64,000 nt of DNA from Haematobia irritans (lineage: Eukaryota; Arthropoda; Insecta; Diptera; Muscidae), in assembly GCF_050003625.1 (NCBI RefSeq), contig NC_134398.1:79764003-79828002 (forward strand), read 5' to 3'. The notes under the pieces were generated by a model that did no database searches, was not told where the DNA came from, and was given only the letters and a program-made list of their open reading frames with translations. How positions within the stretch are numbered: position 1 is the stretch's first letter; each line of letters starts with the position of its first letter. Both the position numbers and the translations under genes were made by a program. Below, piece by piece: positions 1 to 11,479 of this stretch.

Positions 1-925
1 TATGATTATGGACTGATATGGACCACTTTTGGCATGGATGTTAAATATCATATACTATCCCCACGTACCAAATTTCAAGCAGATCGGATGAATTTTGCTT
101 CTCCAAAAGGCACCGGAGGTCAAATCTGGGTATCGGTTTATATGGGAACTATATATAATTATGGACTGATAGGAACCAATTCTTGCATGGTTGTTGGATA
201 CCATATACTAATATCAAGTATGAAATTTCAACCGAATGGGAAGAATTTTGCTCTTCCAACGGGCTCTGGAGGTCAAATCTGGGGATCGGTTTATACGGGG
301 CCTATATATAATTATGGGCCGATATCGACCAATTTTTGCATGGGAGTTTGAGGCCATATATTAGCACCACGTACCAAATTTCAACTGAATCACACGAATT
401 TTGATCTTCCAAGAGGCTCCGGAGGTCAAATCTGGTGATCCGTTTATATGGGGGCTATATATAATTATGGACCGATGTGGACCAACTTTTGCATGGATGT
501 TAGAGACCATATAATAACACCATGTACCAAATTTCAGTCGGATCGGATGAAATTTGCTTCTCTTAGAGGCCTCGCAAGCCAAATTGGGGGATCGGTTTAT
601 ATGGGGGCTATATATAATTATGGACCGATGTGGACCAATTTTCGCATGGATATTAGAGACCATATACTAACACCATGTACCAAATTTCAGCCGGATCGGA
701 TGAAATTTACTTCTCTTAGAGGCCTCGCAAGCCAAATTTGGGGGTCCGTTTATATGGGGGCTATACGTAAAAGTGGACCGATATGGCCCATTTGCAATAC
801 CATCCGACCTACATCAATAACAACTACTTGTGCCAAGTTTCAAGTCGATAGCTTGTTTCGTTCGGAAGTTAGCGTGATTTCAACAGACGGACGGACGGAC
901 ATGCTCAGATCGACTCACTCATGTT
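1..925 (-). mobile_element. HINE-1 copy, cut by window start
   Basis: This is the core and 5' part of a DINE/Helentron-like non-autonomous element. Five to six units of a 153-bp satellite (key phrase GGATCGGTTTATATGGG) are followed by a unique segment (about 765-890) and a short ACGG tract at 887-900. The copy ends soon after the ATCGACTCA phrase and lacks the (TA)-core and terminal 30 bp seen in the copy at 1944-3977. Long open frames run through the array because 153 is a multiple of 3; no protein family is recognisable in them. Confidence 0.8.
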
Positions 926-1415
926 TATAAAAACAGTTCAGAACCTACCACTTTATTCACTGCGACATTTCTGTGAGGTTCTAAGTAGACAAAGTATCCT
1001 GGAGATATATCATTAAATCCGATTGGAGTGTGGTACGTACATATGATTATTTGTGCCCTATATAATATACCCAACATAAATGATCCACTTCAATCACGTG
1101 ACCTATATTTTACTTCGTCCATTAAATACAGTCGGTCATAATCAAAAGAATACTTTGCACTGCATTGTGGATGCCAATAAAATTTGCATTGGCTTAAAAA
1201 TCGTCCATTGTGATGTTTAATTTGAAAGAAAAAATATCTCTTTCAGCACCAAATAATTAACAAAAATTGAAATTACATTTAAAAATATTTCAAATAGGAT
1301 TCGGTTGTGAATACTGTATGTCAGTGCTGATTACTAAATAGCAGTTACGAAATTTATTTAAAGTTGGTCGTGCCAACTGAATTCAAAATAAAATATACAC
1401 TGTTAGAAGTATATA
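926..1415. other. Unassigned AT-rich spacer
   Basis: No gene or clear repeat is recognised. A partial CAC-type end (CACTGTTAGAAG) at 1398-1410 precedes the better-preserved end at 1416, so an end duplication is possible. Confidence 0.4.
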
Positions 1416-1676
1416 CACTGTTAGAAAAATATGTGTTTCATATGTTCGGATATAAACAAAATGTGTTTCAGACACAATTTTTAAACACAATATAGTTAAG
1501 TGCAAACATGTAATGTTTCTAAACTAACACTAAATGTTTGGGACACATATGTTAATATGTTAGAATATATTATGTTTGGGGCATGATTGTTTCATAAAAA
1601 TAATATGTGTAAATGTTAACATATATAAATTTACAAATTTCGAGTAAACATATATATGTTGTGATATTTTATTAAG

Positions 1677-1717
<41 letters not shown>

Positions 1718-1943
1718 AGACAAAGAAATAGAGATGGAAACCGGGTGAGTTAACGAAAGATATCAACATAACATAACACAGCGAGAGAATGAAAGAGAGC
1801 AATTTCTGTGAAACCGCTTGTATGTTGTTTCGGGAAACTGTTTTAGGATAAGGCCGAAAATTTGATATGCTTAATTCTAACTATTATCTAATGTACATAT
1901 TAGAATGAGTATTCGGAGTAAAGAGAATACACATTTGAAAAAA
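1416..1943 (+). mobile_element. CAC element, left part, interrupted by HINE-1
   Basis: The left end CACTGTTAGAAAAATATG directly follows a TA. The sequence matches the inverted copy at 11175-12857 for about 500 bp, including the GA/CT microsatellite. It stops in an A run at 1938-1947, where a HINE-1 element is inserted. The expected continuation resumes at about 3978 (AACAGCATGTACTTTCGCC). This is a non-coding, non-autonomous TIR element. Confidence 0.7.
1685..1714. repeat. (GA)n microsatellite
   Basis: An uninterrupted AG dinucleotide run inside the CAC element. The reverse-strand CT run at about 12357-12373 is the orthologous position in the other copy, so the repeat was present before the copies dispersed. 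Confidence 0.9.
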
Positions 1944-2194
1944 AACAAGTATATACGGCCGTAAGTTCGGCCAGGCCGAATCTTATGTACCCTCCACCAT
2001 GGATTGCGTAGGAACTTCTACTAAAGGCTGTCATCTACAATCGAATTACTTGGGTTGCGATAACACTTGCCGATGGCAAGGTATCGTAAAACTTTTTAAC
2101 ACTGTCTTCTAAATTGTAAGTTAGCCCATACGGGGTATATATTAAACAAAAAAGGCCGATTAAATACGTATATAATCTAGTTTGACAAAATTTT

Positions 2195-2530
2195 CTATAG
2201 AAATAAAATTTTGACAAAATTTTCTATAGAAATGAAACCTTGACAAAAATTTCTATAGAAATAAAATTTTGACAAAATTTTCTATAGAAATAAAAATTTG
2301 ACAAAATTTTCTATAGAAATAAAAACTTGACAAAATTTTCTATAGAAATAAAATGTTGACAAAATTTTCTATGGAAGTAAAATGTTGACAAAATTTTCTA
2401 TGGAAATAAAATTTTGACAAACATTTGTATAGAAATAAACTTTTGACAAAACTTTCTATAGAAATGAAATTTTGACAAAACTTTCTATAGTAATAAAATT
2501 TGACAAAATTTTCTATGGAAATAAAGTTTT
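2195..2530. repeat. ~28-bp satellite array
   Basis: About 12 units of a 28-29-bp repeat with key phrase TTTTCTATAGAAATAAAA. The same repeat recurs at 10250-10650, 38500-38840, 39990-40190, 55770-56060 and 62040-62300. The last lies inside a different element family. Confidence 0.9.
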
Positions 2531-2539
2531 GGTAGATTA

Positions 2540-3620
2540 TTTTTGGCGATATGGACCAATTTTTGTGTAATAAGTCATCGGCTATATATAACTAAAGACC
2601 GATATGGACCAATTTTTACATGGCTGTTAGAGGCCATATATTGACAAAATGTACCAAATTTCAACCGTATCGGATGACTTTTGCTCCTCCAAGAGGTTCC
2701 GGACGTCAAATCTGGGGACGGTTTATATGGGAACTATATATAATTATGGACCAATTTTTGCATGGTTGTTAGAGACCATATACTAACACCATGTACCAAA
2801 TTTCAACTGGATCGGATGAATTTTGCTCTTCCAAGAGGCTCCGGAGGTCAAATCTGGGGATCGGTTTATATGGGGGATATATATAATTATGGACCGATAT
2901 GGACCAATTTTTGCATGGTTATTAGAGGCCGTAAACTAACATCAGGTACCAAATTTCAACCGGATCGGATGAATTTTGCCCCACCAAGAGGCTCCGGAGG
3001 TCAAATCTGGGGATCGGTTTATATGGGGGCTATATATAATTATGGACCGATATGGACCAATTTTTGCATGGTTGTTAAAAACCGTATACTAAGACCATGT
3101 ACTAAATTTCAACCGGATCGGATGAATTTTGCTCCTCCAAGAGGCTCCGGTGGTCAAATCTGGGGATCGGTTTATATGGGAGCTATATATAATTATGGAC
3201 CGATATGGACCAATTTTTGCATGGTAGTTAGAGGCCGTATACTAACATCAGGTACCAATTTTCAACCGGATCGGATGAATTTTGCCCCTCCAAAAGTCTC
3301 CGGAGGTCAAATCTGGGGATCGGTTTATATGGGGGCTATATATAATTATGGACCGATATGGACCAATTTTTGCATGGTTGTTAGAGACCATATACTTACA
3401 TCAGGTACCAAATTTCAATCGGATCGGATGAATTTTGCCCCTCCAAGAGGCTCCGGAGGTCAAATCTGGGGATCGGTTTATATGGGGGCTATATATAATT
3501 ATGGACCGATATGGACCAATTTTTGCATGGTTGTTACAGACCGTATACTAAGACCACGTACCAAATTTCAACCGGATAGGATGAATTTTGCTGCTCCGGG
3601 AGGCTCCCCAAGCCAAATTT
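2540..3620. repeat. 153-bp satellite array
   Basis: The anchor TCGGTTTATATGGG recurs at 2861, 3014, 3167 and 3320, a spacing of exactly 153 bp. Units are about 90% alike. Because 153 is 51 codons, one frame stays open for 381 codons (2762-3907), with a 51-residue periodic translation. There is no start context, splice signal or family match, and I treat it as non-coding. Confidence 0.9.
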
Positions 3621-3766
3621 GGGGATCGGTTTATATGGGGACTATACGTAAACGTGGTCCGATATGGCCCATTTTCAATACCATCCGACCTACATCAATA
3701 ACAACTACTTGTGCCAAGTTTCAAGTCGATAGCTTGTTTCGTTCGGAAGTTAGCGTGATTTCCACA

Positions 3767-3812
3767 GACGGACGGACAGCCGGACAGACGGACAGACGGA
3801 CGGACGGACGGA
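3767..3812. repeat. ACGG (GTCC) tetranucleotide microsatellite
   Basis: Imperfect (GACGGAC)n tract within HINE-1. The same place in other copies is 8839-8865, 39884-39930 and 54508-54530. A GTCY microsatellite at this place is a hallmark of mini-me/DINE-type elements. Confidence 0.8.
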
Positions 3813-4619
3813 CATGCTTAGATCGACTCAGAATTTCACCACGACCCAGAATATATATACTTTATGGGGTCTTAGAGCAATATTTCGATGTGTTACAAAC
3901 GGAATGACAAAGTTAATATACCCCCATCCTATGGTGGAGGGTATAATAATATACCCCCATCCTATGGTGGAGGGTATAAAAACAGCATGTACTTTCGCCT
4001 TGAGAGCAGCTGTTTATGTATATGTACACGGACGAAAAAGACTGTTTTTCATATGTTTGGGTGTAAAAATTATATGTTTGGAACTCAAATTTTTAAACAC
4101 AATATTTTTAAGTGCAAGCATATAATGTTCATAAACTAGCAGAATACGTTTGGGACATATATGTTAATATGTTAGAACATATTATGTTTGGGACATAAAA
4201 TATTTGTAAATATAATATGCTTGCATGCAAACATATATTAATTTAGAAATAGACTATAAACATATATGTGTTTAGAAAGAGAGACATAAAGTGTATGCTG
4301 GAAGTAAAATAATGAAAGTAACCAATTGGCGCCTTAAAAATATATATACACAAAGAAAATTCCATTAATGATTGGAAAAGTACTATGTGTGAATATAAAC
4401 AAGTATAAATTTACAAATTTGGAGTAAACATATATATGTTGTTATATAAGACCGCCAAAAATTGTATATGCTTAAGTAAAAAGATTAAAATGAGTATTCG
4501 GAGAGAAAATTCATTCGGAACCAAGAGAAAAGACATTTAAAAAACAATCACCAGTTTTGTTTATCATTTTCGCATTACGGGCACTTTTTTTTTGTTTCGT
4601 GAAAACAAATCGGAACGTA

Positions 4620-5134
4620 CACTGAAAAAACAGTGAACCCACCAGGAAGAAAACTTTCGGTTAATTTTAGAAAATTTTTAGTATTTGTAGAAAATTTTAA
4701 CTAAACAGTATTACAAACGTTGGCATCACGCCAATGTCATAAAAATAAGTTAATATTTTTCGACAAACACAAGAAAATTTATTAGACATAACTAAGTTTT
4801 TTCCCTTGTTAAAGAAAATTTTGTAGTTTGAAGAAAAAACTTGGAGTTCAAAATTGCAAGAATGTCTTTAGTGACATACGAAGTTCACGATGGACGCATT
4901 TTTGGTAAAATTTAAAAATTTAAAGAAATTCTGAACTATTTTGTGGAAGACACGAATTTAGTTAACCTGTATGCTTCATTTGAGTATATTTTTTTCCTCG
5001 GGTTTAGTTAATTTAACTAACGTACGCAAAAAAGTATTAGAGTAAAGAAAACATTCTCCAAACATAATATTTCTATGAACTAAAATAAAGTTAAATTGGT
5101 TTAGTGAAATAGAGAGTTCACTTTTTTTTGAGTG
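4620..5134. mobile_element. CACTG-type TIR element nested in long CAC element
   Basis: The ends are CACTGAAAAAACAGTGAAC and, inverted, CACTCAAAAAAAAGTGAAC. TA occurs on both sides (4618-4619, 5135-5136). The uninterrupted site GGAACGTAGGGCGAG is present at about 44734-44748, which proves the insertion and its TA duplication. The interior is AT-rich and non-coding, with the self-complementary motifs AGAAAATTTT and GTTAGTT. Confidence 0.85.
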
Positions 5135-6559
5135 TAGGACGAGTAAGTCAAAATATTCAAACAATGGCAATTAAAGGGATCTTCATAAAAACTAACGAAA
5201 GGGCACTATACACTGAAAAATAGCATGCCCGGTTCCAAAGATTGTGTCTCTATTTTAAAAATTTTGGTATTGATTCCGAGCCAATGAAGCCGAGAATTCA
5301 AGTAAGTATACTTTTAAGACACAATTCTCTTTTAAATGTGGGTTTTGTGTATTTGACTCTATGAAGCAAATTTTATTTTTTCGCTTTTCAGCTTTTTTCA
5401 TATGCTATAAAAAGTCCATTAAAAACAAGCCAGTATAAATTGTGCTATGTTTAACGTCTTTAAAATAAAGTGTTGAAAAACATGTCCTATTTTTTAACGA
5501 TTTTTGCTTTGTAGTCAAGATGCAAAAATGCAACAAATTTAAAGACAATTTCATTAGTTTTAAAGTTTTTTTCTTAATTATTAAAGTCAAGTTGACCTTC
5601 GTTCAAAATTTTTTCTTTCATGTTATGATACAAATTTTCAAATCAAATCACTTAATTATAAGGACAACATGACTTCATTGAAAAGTTTATCGACTTTTGA
5701 ACATGGAAAAACTTTATATTAGAGAAATGCGTCGTCTAAGCTAAGCAAAATTTGTATTCTTATTTTAAGGACATGAAATCTTTGGCCACACGACAATATT
5801 TTGTTTGTTGTTACAGTAAAATGAAAACATTGGGAAACAGTGAAAAATTAAACGGTAGGATCTATAAAAACAAAGTTTAGTTCCTCTTTATTAATAAGTA
5901 GTCCTAGAGGAGTTGACGGATACTTTCGAAAATAAAAGCGGACATTGAGTTTGAGTTTTGCCACTAAAATTTTTTCTCATTTTAACGGCAAAACTCGCAT
6001 CGGTAAAACCAGAATAACATTATAACTTTTTTAGGCAAATTGTATTATAACTTGGTGGGGAATGATCCAAAGCAACAATTGAATAAGTTTATTTTCTTTA
6101 GAATAAATTATTAAAGAAAGCAAACAATCGTTCACACCTAAATAAATTTATGTGTTGGTTGTAAAATTATTGTTTCGAATTTAAATATAATGTGCTTTTG
6201 AATGGTTATCGTTAACTTTAGGATTCGATGGAAAAATATTGATATATTACTCGACTTCACATTCTTCCTTTGTAAGAGTTTTTTGAATTTCTTCGAAAAT
6301 TTCAAACTTGTGTACTTTTTGTAACAAATTTTTTATTTTTGCAATAAAAAATAATATATGATTTTAAATCAGTCCATTTCGTTTATATCAAGCACTGTTC
6401 TTTTCTGACTTTAAGTCTTTTATACGACACACTTTACAGTTTCGTAGTAAAAATTTAATATAGTAGTATGTACTGTTGAACACCTTTTCGGGATATTCCG
6501 AAAGTATTTGGAATTTACGTTAAAAAATATATATATAAAAAAATAAAAAAAATGGTGTC

Positions 6560-6632
6560 GGTCGAAGCAGGGATCGAACCCAGGACCCTTGGCATGCAAG
6601 GCGGACGTACCAACCACTGCTCCACGTCGCCA
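6560..6632 (-). other. tRNA-like module (GGAGCAGTGG type)
   Basis: On the minus strand it has an A-box-like TGGAGCAGTGG and a B-box-like GGGTTCGATCCC about 38 bp downstream, with CTTGCAT where an anticodon loop would lie. The acceptor and anticodon stems do not pair well, so this is a decayed tRNA-derived RNA polymerase III promoter-like module, not a working tRNA gene. It faces the module at 6796-6868 head to head. Confidence 0.6.
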
Positions 6633-6795
6633 ACAAATGTATGTTTAACAATGTTATGTTGTTAAACAATGTTATGTTTGCATCGGCTGGTGGGCGTCGC
6701 AAGCTATGCTATATAAATATGACTTATATATTATCTCTTGATGACCATAATAATTATCTCTTGATAATTATAATTATCTCTTGATGACCATAACA

Positions 6796-6868
6796 GCTAC
6801 GTGGCCCAGTGGTTAGTGTGCTGGCTTACAAACTGTGTGGTCCGCTGTTCGAATCCCCGTCCGGCAAA
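6796..6868 (+). other. tRNA-like module (GCCCAGTGG type)
   Basis: A-box-like TGGCCCAGTGG (6802-6812) and B-box-like TGTTCGAATCC (6846-6856). It differs from the neighbouring minus-strand module, so two different tRNA-like units are paired divergently about 163 bp apart. Between them lie a TATATAAATA and repeats of TTATCTCTTGATGACCATAA. Confidence 0.6.
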
Positions 6869-7214
6869 AGGTAAAATTTAAAAAAAAAATTATAAAATTT
6901 AATAATTTCTTCTACAATGTTTGTATTACAGAAAAAGGTGCTAAGAACTAAAAAACTCATGGAAGCGAGAAAAATGTGAGGGAATATATAATTAGGCAGA
7001 AAAAAAATTGAGCACAATCTTCTTTGGGAGAAAATTCATCTAAGCATATAATATTTTTGGGTTCAAAATGTTTCCAAACATATTATATGTTCATATAATA
7101 ACATATAGTTTTTTGGAAGTTTTGTTTATCATTTTGGAATTATGGGCACAATTTTTTCTTTATTCGTTAAAAGAAATCGGAACGTACGAGGAGTAAGTCA
7201 AAATATCCAGGCAA

Positions 7215-7243
<29 letters not shown>
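7215..7243. repeat. Poly-A run
   Basis: An A run of more than 20 bases inside the composite CAC element. It is not preceded by a polyadenylation signal or a LINE 3' end and is probably slippage. Confidence 0.7.
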
Positions 7244-7245
<2 letters not shown>

Positions 7246-7990
7246 GGTGGAAAATATTCAAAAATTACAAAGGGATCTTCGTAAAAATAACGAAAGGGCA
7301 TTATACTCTTTTTAGAGTTGGGGCAGTAAAATGAAATAAGGAGGAAATAGTGAAAAATTAAACAGTAAAATGTATAAAAGCAAAGTTTAGTTCCTCTTTA
7401 TTAATAAGTAGTCCAAGAGGAGTTGACGGACACCTTCAAATATAAAAGCAGGCATTAAGTTGGAGTTTTGCAGCTAAAACAATTGAAAAAGTTTATTTTC
7501 TTTAAAATTAATTATTAACGAAAAGCAAAAGGAAAAACATGCTATAACGAAAAGCAAAAGGAAAAACAGGATCATTTTAGAGCGAGAATGCCAACTTAAT
7601 ACCGGCCTTATAGGTAACAATGAAATAAGTACAAAACACGATAAGTTTTAAATTCATTTAAAATGGTGTTAAATGCTAGTAAAAAACTGTTCACGCCTAA
7701 ATAAATTTATGTGTATATTATAAAATTATTTATATATGTTTATACTCGACTCCACGTTCTTCTTTTGTTATAGTTTTCAAACTTTTATATTAAAAACAGT
7801 TTTTTGTTACAAAATTGTTATTTTTTCAATAAAAAATATTTTATCCAAAAGCTCAGTCCATTTCGTCTATATCAAGCATTGTTTCTGGCTGTAAATCTTT
7901 AATAACCCACATTTCGAAGTTTCATTATAAAAATTTAATATAGTATAAATATAAAAGTGTAAATTATAAAAAAAGAAAAAAGAATGGTGT

Positions 7991-8138
7991 TCGGTCGGAG
8001 CAGGCATTGAACCCACGACCCATTGCATGCAAGGCAGACATGCTAACCACTGCTCCAAGTGGCAAACAAATGTATGTGGATAGTGTGTTGGATTACAAAC
8101 TGTATGGTCCTCGGTTCTATTCTCCGTTCAGGCGAAGG
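7991..8138. other. Second, decayed tRNA-like pair
   Basis: Within the second half of the composite element, 7991-8063 (minus) is the GGAGCAGTGG-type module. 8076-8138 (plus) is a remnant of the other module that has lost its A box. The spacer between them is almost gone. Confidence 0.5.
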
Positions 8139-8445
8139 GTAAAATTTAAAAAAATTATATATTAAAATTGAATAATTTCTTCAACATTATTTGTATTACA
8201 GAAAACGGTGCCAAGAACTAAAAAATTTCGTGGAAGTGAAAATTATGTGAGGGAATGAGTACAATCTTCTTTGGGGAAAATTCTCCCAAGCATATAATAT
8301 TTGTGGGCTCAAAATCCTTCCAAACATATAATATGGTCACATAAAACAAACATATTAATGTTTCGGCAGTATTCAATAATATATGTGCTTCCTGAAAAAT
8401 ATGTTTGGAACATATGTTAGAGAAGCGATTTTTTTTGAGGGTGTA

Positions 8446-8703
8446 CATTTTGTTGCTTCAACCATTTGTCTTGTATCACAAACGAAATTCTATTGAAATA
8501 GTTACCAAGGGATAGTAAGCATGAAGAAATGATTGCATTAAAGGAAATAAATTGACACAACTAATATATAGTTCTAAAAGTAGAACTTTCATTATCAGAA
8601 ACCAAATTGTTCTCTGTGTGTATGTACGAACGATGGGTCCATTTTTATCTGAGAAAAAAATCGAACTGCATCCTAAGTGTGATCAACATCGTTGATCACT
8701 GTG
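8446..8703. other. Spacer
   Basis: No gene or repeat is recognised. There is a short inverted repeat GTGATCAACATCGTTGATCAC at 8680-8700, just before the HINE-1 element. Confidence 0.4.
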
Positions 8704-10907
8704 CTTTTTATACCCTCCATCATAGGATGGGGGTACATTAACTTTGTCATTCCGTTTGTAACACATCGAAATATTGCTCTAAGACCCCATAAAGTATATA
8801 TATTCTGGGTCGTGGTGAAATTCTGAGTCGATCTAAGCATGTCCGTCCGTCCGTCCGTCCGTCTGTTGAAATCACGCTAACTTCCGAACGAAACAAGCTA
8901 TCGACTTGAAACTTGGCACAAGTAGTTGTTATCGATGTAGGTCGGATGGTATTGAAAATGGGCCATATCGGTCCACTTTTACGTATAGCCCCCATATAAA
9001 GGGACCCTCAGATTTGGCTTGTGGAGCCTCTAACGGAAGCATATTTCATCCGATCCGGCTGAAATTTGGCATATGGTGTTTGTATATGGTCTCTAACAAC
9101 CATGCAAAAATTGGTCCACATCGGTCCATAATTATATATAGCCCCCATATAAACCGATCCCCAGATTTGGCTTGCGGAGCCTAAAAGAGAAGAAAATTTC
9201 ATCCGATCCGGCTGAAATTTGGTACATAATGTTGGTATATGGTATCTAACAACCATGCAAAAATTGGTCCATATCGGTCCTTAATTATATATAGCCCCCA
9301 TATAAACCGATCCCCAGATTTGGCTTGTGGAGCCTCTAAGAGAAGCAAATTTCATCCAATCCGGCTGAAATTTGGTACATAGTGTTGGTATATGGTCTCT
9401 ACCAATCATGCAAAAATTGGTCCACATCGGTCCATAATTATATATAGCCCCCATATAAACCGATCCCCAGATTTGGCTTGCGGAGCCTCAAAGAGAAGCA
9501 AATTTCATCCGATCCATCTGAAATTTGGTACATGATGTTGGTATATGGTCTCTAACAACAGTGCAAAAATTGGTCCACATCGGTCCATAATTATATATAG
9601 CCCCCATATAAACCGATCCCCAGATTTGGCTTGCGAAGCCTCAAAGAGAAGCAAATTGCATCCGATCCGGCTGAAATTTGGTACATGGTATTGGTATATG
9701 GTCTCTAACAACCGTGCAAAAATTTGTCCACATCGGTCCATAATTATATATAGCGCCCATATAAACCGATCCCCAGATTTGGGTTGCGGAGCCTCAAAGA
9801 GAAACAAATTTCATCCGATCCGCCTGAAATTTGGTACATGATGTTGGTATATAGTCTCTAACAATCATGCAAAAATTGGTCCACATTGGTTCATAATTAT
9901 ATATAGCCCCCCATATAAACAGATCCCCAGATTTGGCTTGCGAAGTCTCCAAGAGAAGCAAATTTCATCCAATCCGGTTGTAATTTGGAACATGGTGTTA
10001 GTATATGATCTTTAACAACCGTGCCAGAATTGGTCCATATCGGTCCATAATTATATATAGCTCCCATATAAAACGTTCTCCAGATTTGACCTCCGGAGCC
10101 TCTTGGAGGAGCAAAATTCATCCGATCCGGTTCAAATTAGGAACGTGGTGTTAGTATATGGTCGCTAACAACCATACCAAAATTGGTCCAATCACACAAA
10201 AATTGGTCCATATCGGTTCATAATCATGGTTGCCACTAGAGCCAAAAATAATCTACCAAATTTTATTTCTGTAGAAAATCTTGTCAACATTTTATTTCTA
10301 TAGAAAATTTTGTCAAAATTTTATTTCTAGAGAAAATTTTGTTAAAATTTTATTCGGTTCATAATAAAATTTTCATCATAGTCAAAATTTTATTTCTATA
10401 GAAAATTTTGTCAAAATTTTATTTCTATAGAAAATTTTGTTCAAATTTTATTCGGTTCATAATCATGGTTGCCACTCGAGCCAAAAATAATCTACCAAGA
10501 TTTTATTTCTATAGAAAATTTTGTTAAAATTTTATTTCTGTAGAAATTTTTGTCAAAATTTTCTTTCTATAGAAAATTTTGTGAAAATTTTATTTCTATA
10601 GAAAATTTTGTTAAAATTTTATTTCTGTAGAAAATTTTGTCAAAATTTTATGTCTACTTTGTCAAACTGAATTATATACGTATTGGATCGATCTTTTTTG
10701 ATTTAATATATACCACGTATGGACTTACATACAATTTAGAAGATGGTGGTGGAGGTTTTAAGATACCTTGCCATCGGCAAGCGTTACCGCAACTTAAGTA
10801 ATTCGATTGTGGATGGCAGTGTTTAGAAGAAGTTTCTACGCAATCCATGATGGAGGGTACATAAGCTTCGGCCTGGCCGAACTTACGGCCGTATATACTT
10901 GTTATTT
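8704..10907 (+). mobile_element. HINE-1 full-length copy
   Basis: It begins TATACCCTCCATCATAGGATG and ends with the hairpin TTCGGCCTGGCCGAA, then TACGGCCGTATATACTTG. The order is terminal repeat, TA core, GTCC microsatellite (8839-8865), unique segment, eight or more 153-bp units (about 9000-10150), GTTGCCACT spacer, 28-bp array (10250-10650), sub-terminal repeat and hairpin. Its 153-bp units form a subfamily distinct from 1944-3977 (GCTTGCGGAGCC in place of CTCCGGAGCC). It is non-coding. Confidence 0.8.
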
Positions 10908-11174
10908 ACTAACAAAATGATTTTTCCAATAAAATTATAAATTAGAACAATTTACATTCAACTAAAAGTTAGAATTTTCGCACATTCATGCCCTGTTCCT
11001 GTATATCGAACGAAAACCAGTTCGAAAGAAAGGCAGTCACTCGAATTCGAATGAATTTGGGTTTTTCTATTTTTGAAAGTTCGATTCGTTTGTATGAGAA
11101 TACATTGATTATTAAAAATGAGTATTTTTAAATTTTTGGCCTGAGAATTCATTCAAATGTTAACAATGCTTTTA
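10908..11174. other. Spacer with one arm of a larger inverted repeat
   Basis: CCTGTTCCTGTATATCGAAC at about 10990-11009 matches, inverted, 12980-13011 on the other side of the CAC element. This may be an older TIR element into which the CAC element inserted. No coding sequence is seen. Confidence 0.45.
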
Positions 11175-11479
11175 CACCCTCAAAAAAAAATCGCTTCTCT
11201 AACATATGTTCCAAACATATTTTGCAGGAAGCACATATAATTTTGGATATTGCCGAAACATTATTATGTTTGTTTTGTGTGAACATATTATATGTTTGGA
11301 AGCATTTTGAGCCCAAAAATATTATATGCTTGGAAGAATTTTCTTCCAAGAAGATTGTGGTCATTCCCTCACATAATTTTCACTTCCACGAAATGTTTAG
11401 ATCTTGACACCTTTTTCTGTAATACAAATAATGTTGAAGAAATTATTCAATTTTATAATTTTTTTTTAAATTTTACCTT

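Larger units (their letters stand above)
1944..3977 (-). mobile_element. HINE-1 full-length copy (Helentron/DINE-like)
   Basis: From left to right: a terminal ACAAGTATA followed by two palindromes, TACGGCCGTA (1954-1963) and TTCGGCCAGGCCGAA (1966-1980); a sub-terminal inverted repeat TACCCTCCACCATGGATTG; a ~28-bp satellite array (2195-2530); a 153-bp satellite array (about 2540-3620); a unique segment; an ACGG microsatellite (3767-3812); a TATATATACTTTATGGGGTC core; and the end TATGGTGGAGGGTATA. The (TA) core next to a GTCY microsatellite, the sub-terminal inverted repeat and the 3' hairpin match the published anatomy of DINE-1/mini-me elements. That assignment is inference. No Rep/helicase is encoded, so movement would need an autonomous partner. 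Confidence 0.75.
4027..8443 (+). mobile_element. Long CAC element, composite copy
   Basis: It begins CACGGACGAAAAAGACTG after TA (4025-4026) and ends GAGGGTG before TA (8444-8445), so a 2-bp duplication is visible. The first ~3.1 kb matches the full-length copy at 44145-46859. At about 7120 the sequence jumps back to an internal position and a second, diverged right half follows, so the copy is a fusion of two relatives. It contains four tRNA-like modules and a nested element at 4620-5134. No transposase is encoded. Confidence 0.75.

Noticed and set aside
2762..3996. 381- and 284-codon frames in HINE-1 copies as genes
   Set aside because: They come from a 153-bp satellite whose period is a multiple of three. 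No start context, domain or splice sites; other copies have stops.
8900..10150. CRISPR-like array
   Set aside because: Units are 153 bp with no unique spacers, in eukaryotic repeat DNA.
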